From Apium graveolens (taxonomy: Eukaryota > Streptophyta > Magnoliopsida > Apiales > Apiaceae), in assembly GCF_009905375.1 (NCBI RefSeq), contig NC_133655.1:168267141-168331140 (forward strand): 64,000 nt of DNA, in the 5' to 3' direction. Each line of letters begins with the position of its first letter. Positions within the stretch are counted from its first letter, which is position 1. This document shows positions 11,850-24,142 of the stretch, piece after piece. The position numbers and the translations under genes were made by a program. The notes below the pieces were generated by a model. It saw nothing but the letters and a program-made list of their open reading frames with translations, did not search any database and was not told where the DNA came from.

Positions 11850-12510
11850 TTCTCCAACTTCTCAGTTATCATTAAATGCATGGTCCTTCATTGACTTTAA
11901 GTTTTACGCTACAGCTTATCCAGATATTCCTTAAAGATTTTTGTCCATCGAGTTCAAATATTACGGGTATATTGGTTAATCCAAATAACAATATGAGAAT
12001 AGTACTTAGTTCTGAAAATTATCTTTGATATATCCATATGTTTAATCTTCAATTGGTGAAATACCAAATCTTGAATCGATCTTACAAAAGTACTTTGCTC
12101 CCTTCGTCTGATCAAACAAATCATTGGGTCAAGGTAACAGATACTTGCTCTTGATAGTAAACTTGTTAAGCTTTCGCTAGTCGACGCATAACCTCATACT
12201 TCCATCTTTCTTATTAGTAATTAATATCGATACACCTTATGGGGTACACTAGGTCTAATCGCTTCTTTTTCTAATGTCTTCTACATCTGCTTTGCTAATT
12301 TCCTCCTTGTAACTGGTGCCATTTTATGTAAGGTCTTGGTCACTGGCTTTATCTCAGGTGCTACGTCAATCGCGAGCTTCATTTCTCTATCTGGAGGAAA
12401 TATTGATAACTCATCTGGAAACATATGTTGAAACTCCTTAATTGCTATAAAATCCTCAAGTTCTATGTGCTCCCGACTTTTATTTATAATCACCACAACG
12501 CTTACATCTT
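11850..12510 (-). pseudogene. Element A reverse transcriptase, first copy
   Basis: A 71-codon frame (12281-12496) contains PDELSIFPPDREMKLAIDVA and TKTLHKMAPVTRRKL, the linker before gypsy RT. Downstream in shifted frames come RKMEV.GYASTSES, matching a decayed KKDGSMRLCVDYRELN block, then LFDQTKGAKYFCKIDSRFG (about 12040-12100) and a FGLTNIP block (about 11960). The catalytic FIDD segment near 11870 is not readable. This is a clear but badly decayed RT of Tekay/Del type. Confidence 0.75.
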
Positions 12511-15248
12511 GGTCACTGTAACCCTTTTAATCTTAAATCATTGTTAACAAGTTCTTTACCTTTCTTCGTCCTTTAAACCTCATCCCATTGTCATTTGGCG
12601 TCTTCAAACTATCTTCTATCATGATATTCTATCTGGGCATTACGCTTGAATAGTTAATCCATTTCTTAGAATAATATTAAATCCTCTTATCTGAAATTAT
12701 ATCAATTCTTCACAACTTATTGTCAGAAACCTCAATTCCACCATTGGTATTCACTTATGTAACAATTACACGTTCTTGACTTGCTAGTCCTTTAATCATA
12801 ATCTTATCAATTCAACAGGGTAATTCATCTCATCAACAAAACCTTGAGAGATAAATAATTAAGTTTCTCTCACATCTTTTAATACTCTAACACATAAGGT
12901 ATTCACCCTACTCATCCATGTCATCACAGTTTCTTGTTCTTGGAGACGTATTCCTCATTGGAGTAGATTCCCTTGACTCTTAGTGCATCTCTGACTGGCT
13001 AGTGATTTGCAATTTTCGCCATATGCCCTTGTTTGCTTTCCATGCATGAGAGGTAGGTGGAACTTTGCCCGCTTAGTCCATAATACGTTGATTTCCGTTG
13101 GAAAAACTCTTGCAAAGAATGACAGTACAACGAAACAACTAGAAGGATTCACAATTCAACAAAAACTAGAATTGAAAAGAAAGAAGAAACAAGGATTTGA
13201 ATATGAATGAGACAACCACATTGGTACTTAAGATGGCCAGTCTTTCATACCATATGGCATACAGTACATGATTAGGTGGCGTCCCACCCGACTCTTCGTC
13301 ATTCTGACAAAGTGTCTCACCATAACACTGTTTGTCTCAATCAGAAAGCAAGACTTGAGGGAAGCAAATAAATTTGAAAGGAATGGAATATCCTCATTTT
13401 CGATATCATAGAGAAGAGTTTATTTGAGAAAAGAATTTCATACATTTTTAGGAATTGAGAAGGAATATACGCTGTGATATTGAAAACTAGAACGATACCA
13501 TTGGTCACCATCCACATTTCACTTATATTCATCTTTCGAGCTTGTTCGATCACATTCCAATTGCATCATATAACAACTTTAGAGGGTACATTGAAATGCT
13601 TTTGCAAATTAAGCATTATAGTAGATTCCTACTTGTCACGTCTTGCGTCTTTAATATCGCCCCCACACGGATAATACTTTAATAATTCGATCATAATGGC
13701 ATTTCTACCAGATAACTTAGAATTTCCTCGTTTTAATCACGAATCATTCAACATAACAATCATTTTATTAATAATACTCTTTTTTTATGAAAGTCTGGAA
13801 ATCTTCCCAATCTCCTTCGATCACGCCCAGGCTCTTCTTAAATTGATAAATTCTTTTAAACTTTAATGGTCTCTGCAACTCGATGAATAATCACTACGTA
13901 TACGGATTCTGTTATTAACCTTGTCAAACAACATTTACACCTTACCGATAGGAATAATTAGATTCTTCATAATCACGGGTTACTTCGTTCTCGAAATTAG
14001 CAATACTAAGTCTGAAACAACATCCTTCCAGGTAATCCGGGCTTTCTAACAAACAAGAAACTCAAGTAGTAACTTGACAACCAATGCTTAAAAATCATTT
14101 TATTCGAAAAGGCTTTTAGAAATTTGTAAAGGAAAATCTTTTTCAAAAACTTGTTTAAAAAGTTTGGAAAATCACAAACCTGGTTGTCCTTACTATATGA
14201 GTTGGTTGTTATCCTTCCGACCTATAACAAGGTACCATATTAAAGAAACAATCACATAAAAGTTCGTTCACTCCAATCTACCTTTTCTCCGTGTCCATTT
14301 GCCTTCCTTAATTGATGAAAACTTCAATTTGTCGTTGCATGTTATCTTATTCGTAGCTTCACATCAAAGCTTCCATACTGGTAATACTCCCGACATTACC
14401 GTTGCAGTAGTTAAGTAAAACAGGCTATCCAATAGTCAATAAGTCTATTTCATAGAACAAAGTTTGCTCGTATCACATCACATTACTGCTTTATATATCG
14501 CATTTATCATATCCTCATCATTTAATTTCACAAAAATTCCAGGTTTATACTTTTCTCTCTTACTTTTTCAAAATTCATCTAGTTCATCCCATAATTATTC
14601 ACGGGTGGCTTAGTCACTAAGGGCTTCTTTTAACCAAGTAACAGCTATCCTCCGAAAAACTTAAATCTCCTCTCTAAACTTCGTCTCACCTTTATTTATA
14701 ACTCAAGCGCTCACCATTTGCTGTAGCTCTCGAATCCATCCTCGTAGGTACAATCGCTTCATAGGACAAATTCTAAACTGGGGGTATAGAACAGGATGTA
14801 GGGTAAACTAAAAAGATACACTCACAGCCGAATGTCCAGTGAAACAAGAATAAATAGATGGAGGTTCTTGAATAGGTAATCTCATATCAAGAGGCGGAAA
14901 AATTAACGTAGAATAGCTTGAAGAAGTGCAACCGTTATAACAGAAGGTAGTACCATTAATGCTGGTGGAGGAACAAGGTGCAAATCCAATCTGAGAGAAG
15001 ATGACGATCCTCGAACGGAAAGCTCCGAATGATCAAATGACACCGGGAAATCAAGATCTGCCATTGCTGTTGTCTGGAAATCACGTCGCAAGCTGAGAAT
15101 CCCGAATCGCAATATGAACCGTGCCGGAGACCTACTATACCATCACACTCCTCCTCACAACGTCTTATCTTTCTATGTCCTATTCCTATTCCTAACCCTC
15201 TACCCAATCCTGACAATCTAGACTTGTTTCAGTGACTTATAACCTGTA
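12510..15248 (-). pseudogene. Element A gag/protease region, barely readable
   Basis: By position this should hold gag and protease. I see no clear capsid motif. Around 12990-13100 the minus strand gives KFHLPLMHGKQ followed by a Cys-rich piece, which may be a ruined zinc knuckle. Frames at 14903-15216 are open on the minus strand but match nothing I know. The assignment is by position only. Confidence 0.35.
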
Positions 15249-15260
15249 GCTCTGATACCA
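15249..15260 (-). other. Primer-binding site of element A
   Basis: The minus strand reads TGGTATCAGAGC, an exact match to the usual plant iMet-tRNA site, 3 bp from the LTR end. Confidence 0.93.
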
Positions 15261-15263
15261 ACC

Positions 15264-18200
15264 TGTGGCGCCCTCCAAACCCGGGTCAGAAGTTTGGGGT
15301 CCCCAACACATACACAATATATAAACCTGTATAAGAGATATTATTTATAATGACCCTGCTTCACAAAACCATGGATCGTAACAGGTTAAAGTATGAAAAC
15401 AAGCCACAACCTTAACTTTTATTACAACGTATCAAATCCCAACTAGTTTAACTTACAACTGATAATAAAATCATTCTTACAACCTTACTATCTCCCTACT
15501 ACAATAAGTTCCTGCTAGCTTGATCCAACATAATCTGGAACCTTAGCCGCACCTTGGACTGAGGAACTTCACTATCATCCATATCATTTTCAACTGTAAC
15601 ATAGATAAAAAGATTCGCAAGAGTGAGCTAACTAGCTCAGCAAGTCATGATAACGATAACTGAGGTTAAACAATGATCAAATGAGATGATTCAAAGGAAT
15701 CAAGTTTCTTTTTAACCAATCATTAGAATTGGATATTCATTTTAAGTTTTAAAATCAAGGTTAGGCTGCTGATCAGTCACGCAGTAACCCCGAGCAAGCA
15801 CACAACACTGCTCTAATTACTGGATCCAAAGTACACATTGGTCTAACTTGACCATTGGTATGGTCTGACCATGAATCTGGTCCACATATATAAAAACTAT
15901 CCAATCCTAAAGCATTTCAATATGATAACAATATGATTCAATAAAACAAGATCATAATCACTGATGGTTAAACATTTGCATAAAAACGTAAGGAAACTCA
16001 TGGATATCTCAAGGGTATATCAGGGTATGTATAAGAAACGGTTTTCAGTTTGTACAAGGGTCAGGTGTCAGACCAGTAATGATTTTTCAGGATATGGTTC
16101 TTTGATGTTATTAAGAATGATTGGAGTATAAAAGTTTCTGTATTTTCAAATCATTCTCTTTCAGTGTTTGGTGTTTGGTAGTTATACCTTTGGGGAGTAG
16201 TATTATATTTGTATGGATTGGTGTCTGAGGATCAACAAAGGACGAATTACAAAGAATAAGGCTTATGGCTCAAGATCAAGAAAATCAGAGTTCAAGGTTA
16301 AATGGTTTAAAGCTCTTGCAATATAAAACAGGAGTTATTTTGAATAATAGCGACATGTTATAAAACAGTTCAAAAACATTGGTAATATATATCTTGAAGA
16401 AAAATTCAGAAATACTTGCCTTACAAGGCTTTACAACTATTACTGATCAACCCTGAGCCGACTCTGCTGCTCAGGCTCTAACGTCCAACCACTAGATCCC
16501 ATTGGATTCAACTTCGACCCTCAGATCTTTCTGTTGAAACTCTACTGAGCTCGTCGACTGACCACTAGGTTATCTTTAGTCCACCGTCCACTTTCAGGTT
16601 CCCGACTATAACCTACAGGGTCGAAATACCCTACGTTAGACGTCTAGGTATGCTTGACATATCCTCGATACTAATTTTTATCCAACGATATTCAAACCCG
16701 ACTCGTAATTATTCATATTAGAATAACACAGACAACAATTAGGGTTCACATTCTGAAAATCGATCCAGTGTTCATTTTCAGAAAATACGTATACTCGTCA
16801 TTTTACGAAATTAGGGTTACTGTGTTTTGGTCAAAACATACAACACAACATACAATCAGATTCTGTATAAAACGTACATATATGTATTTAATTATACTCG
16901 CTTGACGTTCTGATAATCCTCGAATACGCTCCCGTATTTACGTAATTCAGTTTCCGAAAATCGGGCAGCGTCTCCTTTGTTTATCGGACTACCCGTCGAA
17001 ACATCCATCGACGTCAATTCAACAACAACAATCCAATTTAAAACACGACAACCAATCACAACTCGCAAATTCCAATCACCGATACAATTTAGTAATCACA
17101 ACCAACTTAACCATTACGATTCAATATTTGCTAATTAACTATTTTGATCCAGAATAAAAACACAACACGAATTTTTATTTGTTAAAAATATTAGGACTCA
17201 GAATTATATCATCACCGTCCACCGTCAGCTCGCCGGGCTCATTGCCAACGGCGGTAAAATTTGCGGGTACCCGATTCATTCGGGCTTCCAGCGCTAAATT
17301 CTACTGATTAAAATTCCGAATAATTACGACTTCATAATTCAAATAATCATCACAATATTCATTCGGATTTTCCTATATAATTCGAATAAGTAATTTGATA
17401 ATAATCGAATTAATTTTAACCAAAATACCACAATCAGAAAGAATGAGGAACCACATAACCATTACCACACGCGCACACGCGCATATAACAGTACAACACA
17501 CAATCGGAAACAGGAAGGACACGGCCGGAAAGTAACAAAATCCAGGCGGCACGGCTAGATAACAGGGAAGACAGGAGACAACCGCATACCAATAAACACT
17601 CTCAATCACGCACTGCACAATCGCACATAATCACTTAACCCCGTCACCGTCACCTCACCGGAGAGCCGGTGGCAACAGTAGGCCGGAGAAGAAGGCGGCA
17701 ACCCGCCAACCAGAGCACCACGAACTGCTGAACAAGTGTGGAAAGAAAGCAGAAGAAAATACGGGAGAGAGAGAGAGATTTATGAGAGATTGAGGAAAGA
17801 AGGGGAAAATGGAGACTTGTATATAATCTGCTGGCTGCCTAATTTCACACCACGTGTCCAATTAAATGGACATGTGTCCCTTTTCTGACCCGTGTTCGCA
17901 ATATAACGAACCATCATACAAATAAAATAATCCTGAAAATTCTAAATTGATTTTTAAAATATCACAAATAATTCAAAGTTACTAAAAACAAATTTTTCAT
18001 AATTTCTAATATATTTTTGAAACGCAACTCGTACCCGTATTTCATAATTAACGAATCGAGCTGCACTTAAAACAAATTCAGAAAATTACGGAAATAATTT
18101 TAAAATATTACAAATATCCCGAAGTTTATAAAAACGTAATTTTCAAATTTTTAGAACAACTTTCGAAGTGCACTTTATACCCACTTTTAACAATTAAACG

Positions 18201-18668
18201 AAACAATGCGCTGGTGAAATTAATCCCGAAAATTTCCGAAATAATTTTAAAATTCTCAGAATATTATAAACTTAGAAAAATATGAATTTTGTAATTTTTG
18301 AGAAGCTCTGAAATTAAATACAGATTTTACGAATAAAAGAAATCAGAAAATCCTTTAAAGGTAAATAATCAATAAAATATTGATTTCTCAATTCTATAAA
18401 TTCCTAAAAATAATTATTGTAATTATAAAATCAATTTTAGAGACACTTCAAATATTTATACAAATAAATTTGCATTAAATCCACTTTAAAAGTGATACAA
18501 TTCAATACAATTCCTTAATTAATCATGCGAACAACCCGGTACATCATAAATGACACCTAGATAATAATCAAACAACACATGGCGGTCAAAACTGATACAC
18601 ATATTTTATTTAATAATTTCCATAATAATCACATATTCGAATAATTCAAAAATACACGGGTCGTTATA
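15264..18668 (-). mobile_element. Element A 5' LTR
   Basis: These 3405 bp are nearly identical to 5871-9283 with scattered substitutions and small indels. Transcription would start here on the minus strand. The ATTCA duplication follows directly. Confidence 0.9.
17819..17827 (-). promoter_or_regulatory. TATA box of element A 5' LTR
   Basis: The minus strand reads GATTATATAC, followed by a pyrimidine-rich stretch at about 17720-17810. It has the same arrangement as in the other LTR. Confidence 0.45.
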
Positions 18669-18673
18669 ATTCA
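18669..18673. repeat. Element A target-site duplication, right (ATTCA)
   Basis: This matches ATTCA at 5866-5870. In the uninterrupted 3' LTR of Athila (near 58005) the same site reads CACAATTCAATGAAGG with a single ATTCA, confirming the insertion point. Confidence 0.95.
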
Positions 18674-19649
18674 ACGAAGGCGAAGACGGTCTAGTTTTAT
18701 ACTTTTGAATCTTTGTTCTAAGTTGTAATCTCGGATGCTCATTTCGTGTTTTGTTGAACCTAATACTCTGGATTACGTACTTTATTTATTATTTATTTTA
18801 TAAATACTACGTTTATTAAACCATGCTTTCATTGGAACCCACGTTGATGATGAGTCCGATTATGGGCTAATCATTATCGTGGGGTTCTAGCGGATTTATT
18901 TATGGATTTCTTTAGTTAATTTGTTTCGATACCTTAGTGTGTGGTGATTGTATGATAACCTAGTATTGGTTGTGCTTATTCGTCTTATATGCGTCGCGAA
19001 CTTATAAGATAGCGTGTTAATCTTTAATGAAGCGAAAGTGAATTTAAGGGTTTAGAACTTGCCATGCTAGCATAGGTTCATGTGTTATTATTATGCATGA
19101 TTCGTAGGTAATTTTAACCATTTTACTTGCCTATGTAATCATGATAGATAACTTGTGCATTAAACCGTTATGTTGTTAAATTCTATAGATATATAGGGTC
19201 TCAATATAATTGGTGTCTATTCAGCTTCTATCTCTTTTATGGATGTCTGGTAGTATGGTATTCGTGCAATGAAAGTTGGCGTTTATCAGTTTCGTGTTAT
19301 CTTATTAGTGTCATCACCATTACATGCTAAGGTTAAGAATGAAAAGGCTATTGAATGAAGTACTTAATGAAGTTAGAATCCCATGTTTGTGTCATATATT
19401 ATTCCATTCTCTTTAATCTCTTAGTTAATGTTCTCTAGTATAATTCTCAATAGTTAATCTTAGTATGATCAAAAACCCAAATTGTTATTCATCTTAGTAT
19501 TGAATAATAGTCATATCATTGTTGCATAAGTGCATAAATCACATAGTTAACCTAAACCAGTCTATGTGGGAATGAACTAGATATAATTCTATATTACTTG
19601 TGATCGCGTATACTTGCGTGAATTATTAGCGTGTGCTTAGCGACTAACA
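18674..19649 (+). mobile_element. Athila 5' LTR, part 2
   Basis: These 976 bp continue the Athila LTR after element A and match 58010-58983. The piece ends GCTTAGCGACTAACA just before the primer-binding site. No coding sequence. Confidence 0.92.
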
Positions 19650-19655
19650 AGTTTT

Positions 19656-19673
19656 TGGCGCCGCTGTCGGGGA
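19656..19673 (+). other. Athila primer-binding site (Asp-tRNA-like)
   Basis: TGGCGCCGCTGTCGGGGA, 6 bp after the LTR. Athila elements use the 3' end of Asp-tRNA, whose complement I recall as TGGCGCCGTTGCCGGGGA; this copy has two mismatches. The region 19674-19793 is a leader in which I see nothing else. Confidence 0.8.
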
Positions 19674-19793
19674 CTCGGTGTTAACTTTTAGTTTATGTGT
19701 TTGTCATCAGTGATCATTAAAGTTCATTGACTCGGACATTGTTACTTACCTACTTTTTTCCTTGTCGTGTTTCAGGTACTCTAGCAAGCGTGT

Positions 19794-21100
19794 ATGTATA
19801 CGCATTCGCGGGCTCGTAAGAGAAATCTAGATGAAACCCAGGAGGAGGTTGTAGTGATTCAAAGAAAAGTTTTTGAGGACCAAGAGAAAGTAGAAGAAGA
19901 AGAGAAAGTCGAGGAACCAGCTTTAGTAGTGATGGGAGATCAAGCAGAAATTCCTAAAGCTTTGATAGACGATTTTCAGCCTAAGATCAATGATATTCAG
20001 TCGAGCATCATCAGACCAGCCATCTCGGCTAACACTTTTGAGATCAAGTCGAGCACGATTCAGATGATACATAACTCAGTTCAGTTTGGGAGTTGTTCTA
20101 CAGAAGACCCCAACACGAACATCAGGGATTTCATCAAGATCTGCGACACTTTCAAGTTTAATGGGGGTGACTAAAGATGCTATCAAGCTGCGACTCTTCC
20201 ATTCTCTCTGAGGGATAAAGCAAAGTGTTGGTTACATTCTCTACCACCAGGGTCTATCACCACATGGGAGGATCTTGCTCAAAAGTTTCTCACTAAATTC
20301 TTTCCTATGGCAAAAAATGCTACAATCAGGAATGCACTTACTCAGTTTGCACAGCAAACTGGAGAATCTCTGTGTGAGGCTTGGGATCGATATAAGGAGA
20401 TGCTTAGGAAGTGCCCACATCATAGCATGCCTAATTGGATGATTATAAACTGTTTCTACAATGGTTTGGGCGCACAGTCTAGACTGATGCTTGATGCAGC
20501 ATCTGGTGGAGCCTTATGGGCCAAAAGCTATAATGAATCTTATGAGTTGATTGAGCTCATGGCAGCTAATGAATACCAGAATCCTACGCAAAGAATGTTG
20601 CAAGGCAAGGTAGCAGGAATTCTGGAAGTAGATACAGCTACTGCTATAGCTACTCAACTTCAAGCTTTGACGATGAAAGTGGAATCTTTAGCTAATTATG
20701 TAGTTAATTAAATCACTAGTGTTTATGAACTTTGTGTGGGGGCACATAAAACTGAGAAGTGTGCTATTTCTAGCAAATCTGCCTAATTTGTGAGCAACAT
20801 TCAGAGATCACAGTAGCAAGCTCCAACCACTTATCACCCCAATAACCGCAATCATCCTAACTTCAGATGTAGCAACAATCAGAATGTGGTGCAACAACCT
20901 TATCAGCCATACACAGCAAAGCAGTATAACCCTCCTAGTTCAACAACCATAATATACCCCTAGGCAACAACTTAAACTTTAGTAGTTACCGCAATCTAAT
21001 GAAAAATCTGAAATGTAGGAGTTAAGGCTCATGTACAAGAGTCAAGCTGTTTCTATCACGACCTTGGAGAATCAGATTGGGTAGAATGCTAATGCATTAC
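19794..21100 (+). pseudogene. Athila gag
   Basis: Gag forms the particle. The ATG at 19794 opens with a basic start (RARKRNLDE) and an acidic stretch. A short frame slip near 20165-20200 puts the conserved GVTKDAIKLRLF piece in another frame and leaves a stop at 20172. The original frame then continues through SITTWEDLAQKFLTKFFP, GESLCEAWDRYKEMLRKC and LWAKSYNESYELIELMAAN to a stop at 20709-20711. After it comes YELCVGAHKTEKC, a zinc knuckle whose first Cys is Tyr. Beyond about 20780 stops and frame changes accumulate through an Asn/Gln/Pro-rich tail. The match to Athila gag is strong in memory. Confidence 0.88.
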
Positions 21101-24100
21101 CGAATTATCAACCTAGAACGCTTTTAAGCGATACTGAAGTGCCAGGCAAGAAGGAAGCTAATGAGCATGTTAAGGCAATTACATTGAGGCCTGGTAAGGT
21201 TGCAAATCCTGAAAAAGCTAAGACTCCAGAATCTGAAGTTGAGGCTGAAGAAGAAGAAGTACAGAAGGAAGCAGAAGTGGAACCAAGGAAGACTAATGTT
21301 GAGCACACTCCTCCTGAGGGTAATACAGGGGAGAAACAGATCTATCCTCCACCTCCTTTTCCTAAGAGGCTGCAGAAGAAAAAGCTGGATAAACAGTTTG
21401 AGAAGTTTCTAGAGGTGTTCAAGAAACTTCCCATCAACATACCTTTCACTGAAGCTCTTGAACAAATGCCTAGTTATGTGAAGTTCATGAAAGGTATTCT
21501 CTCTAGGAAGGTGAAGCTTGATGACTTAGAGACCGTTGCTCTCACAGAGGAATGCAGTGTTGTGTTGTAACAGAAGTTGCCTCTGAAACTTAAAGATCCT
21601 GGAAGCTTCACCATTCCTTGCACCATTGGAAAGGTGTCATTTGACAAATGCTTATGTGACTTGGGAGCTAGCATCAATCTGATGCCTTTGTCAATCTTCA
21701 AGAAGTTGGACTTACCTGATCTAAAGCCTACTTATATGACTTTGCAGTTGGCCGATCATTCTATTACTTATCCATGAGGTATTATTGAGGATGTTTTAGT
21801 CAAGGTGGATAAACTCCTCTTTCCTGCTGATTTTGTAATTCTTGATTTCGAGGAGGAAAAGTAGATTCCCATAATTTTGGGAAGACCTTTATTGGCGACT
21901 GACCGGACCTTGATTGATGTGCAGAAAGGTGAGCTCACCATGCGAGTGTTGGATCAGGATGTAACTTTTAATGTGTTCAATGCGATGAAGTTCCCTACGG
22001 AAAATGAGGAGTGCTTAAAGGTGGAGTTGGTTAAATCTATGGTTACTTCAGAACTTGATCAATTGCTAAGGTCTGATGCCTTAGAAAAGGCCTTGTTGGG
22101 GAATTCCGATAGTGAAGATGATGAAGGGGATGAGCAGTTATAATTTCTGAATGCTTCTCCCTGGAAGAGGAAGAAGGATATGCCTTTTGAGTCTCTTGGA
22201 ATTGAGGAGCTGAACAAATCTCCTAAGCGCCTCAAGCCATCTATTGAGGAAGCTCTTATTCTTGACCTCAAACCTATACCTGAACATTTGAGGTATGCGT
22301 TTTTAGGTGATGCATCTACTTTGAATGTTATTATTGCATCTGACCTTTCAGGTAGTGACGAGGAAAAACTCTTGAGAATTCTGAGAGAATTCAAATCGGC
22401 AATTGGATGGACGATAACAGATATCTAGGAAATCAGCCTTTCTTATTGCATGCATAAAATTCTTCTAGAGGAAGGAAGCAAGCCTACTGTTGAGCAACAG
22501 GGAAGGCTAAATCTGATCATGAAAGAGGTTGTGAAGAAGGAAATCCTCAAGTGGCTAGATGCAGGGATCATCTATCCTATTTCATACAGCTCATGGGTGA
22601 GTCCAGTTCAGTGTGTGCCAAAGAAAGGTGGTATCACAGTGGTAGAAAATGAGAAGAATGAGCTTATTCCTACACGAACAGTCACAGGGTGGAGAGTTTG
22701 CATGGATTATAGGAAGCTGAATAAGGCCACAAGGAAGGATCACTTCCCTCTTTCTTTCATTGATCAGATGCTTGATAGATTGGCTGGGCATGAGTACTAC
22801 TGATTTCTGGATGGCTATTCGGGCTATAATCAAATTTGCATTACTCTAGAAGATCAAGAGAAGACTACTTTCACTTGTCCGTTTCATACTTTCGCCTTTA
22901 GAAGGGTTTCTTTTGGTTTATGTGGAGCACCGACCACATTTCAGATATGCTTGATGGCTATCTTCTCTGACATGATTGGTCAGAATGTGGAGGTGTTCAT
23001 GGACGATTTCTCTGTGTTTGGCGATTCATTTGATGAGTGCTTGCAGAATCTTGGCGACATTCTTAAAAGGTGTATTGAGACCAATCTGGTTCTCAATTGG
23101 GAAAAATGTCACTTTATGGTACGACAGTGCAATATTCTTGGGAACAAGGTCTCTAGTAAGGGTCTTGAGGTGGACAAAGCCAAAATGGGGGTCATCGAAA
23201 ATCTTTGCCCACCAATTTCTGTTAAGGGAGTTCGCAGTTTTCTTGGTCATGCGGGCTTCTATAGGCGGTTCATCAAGGACTTCTCAAAAATTTCTAAACC
23301 TTTGTACAATCTTCTGGAGAAAGTTGTTCCGTTCAAGTTTGATGATGAGTGTCGGGATGCTTTTGAGTTCTTGAAAAAGAGTTTAATCACGACACCTGTC
23401 ATAACTGCGCCTGATTGGTCTGAACCGTTTGAAATGATGTGCGATGCAAGTGACTATGCAGTTGGAGCAGTTCTTGGGCAGAGAAAGAACAACATATTAT
23501 ATATGGTCTACTATGCTAGTAAGACCCTAAATGGTACTCAACTTTATTATACTACTACGGAGAAAGAACTTTTGACTATTGTCTACGATTTTGAGAAGTT
23601 TCGATCTTATCTGCTTGGGATGAAGGTGACAGTTTTCACTGATCATACTGCAATTCGATATCTCGTCTTGAAGAAGGATTCGAAGCCTAGATTGATTAGA
23701 TGGGTTCTTTTGCCTCAGGAATTTGAGTTGGAGATCAAGGATAAAAAAGGTACTGAGAACCAAGTCGCTGATCATCTCTCTCGTTTAGAGGATCCAAGTG
23801 CAACTTCACTGGATAAGACAATAATAAATGAGTCTTTTCCCGATGAGCAGCTGTTTGGAGTGTAAGAGGAAGAACCATGGTTTGCAGACATTGTGAACTA
23901 CCTTGTGAGTAATATCATGCCTCTTGACTTGTCGTACGCTCAAAGGAAGAAGTTTCTTCATAAGGTGAATTGGTCCATGTGGGATGAGCCATATCTATTT
24001 AGGCAAGGAGCTGACCAAATCATCAGGAGATGTATTCCGTACAGCGAAACGGGGGGGATCTTGCGAGATTGCCACTCAACAGCTTATGGAGGACATTATG

Positions 24101-24142
24101 GTGGACAAAAGACAACAGCTCATATTCTTCAAGCAGGTTTCT
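21100..24142 (+). pseudogene. Athila pol: protease, RT, RNase H, start of integrase
   Basis: Pol encodes the replication enzymes. One frame runs from about 21100 to 24142 with no frameshift but seven stops (21568, 21775, 21862, 22141, 22426, 22801, 23863). The gag-pol linker holds KAITLRPGK and a Pro/Lys-rich stretch. Protease has [16 protein letters not shown] (about 21653). RT has SSWVSPVQCVPKKGG, WRVCMDYRKLNKATRKDHFP and the catalytic [12 protein letters not shown] (about 22996). RNase H has [33 protein letters not shown] and VADHLSRLE (23438-23795). Integrase begins with FADIVNYLV and the His pair of the zinc site (YGGHYGG). Element B then cuts it; the rest follows at 39602 and 54031. Confidence 0.95.
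24138..24142. repeat. Element B target-site duplication, left (TTTCT)
   Basis: TTTCT recurs at 39597-39601 after the element. With one copy removed, the Athila integrase frame is continuous across the site. Confidence 0.95.

Larger units (their letters stand above)
5871..18668 (-). mobile_element. Element A: Tekay/Del-like Ty3/gypsy, inserted in Athila LTR
   Basis: This 12.8-kb minus-strand element is flanked by ATTCA (5866-5870 and 18669-18673). Two LTRs of about 3.41 kb frame a 5.98-kb interior. Orientation is fixed by the iMet-type primer site beside the right LTR and the polypurine tract beside the left one. On its own strand the element starts TATAACGACCC and ends GGCGCCACA, so its ends are TA...CA. 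The interior holds decayed gag and pol pieces whose text resembles Tekay/Del chromoviruses. The LTRs look very similar, suggesting a fairly recent insertion despite the ruined interior. Confidence 0.9.
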
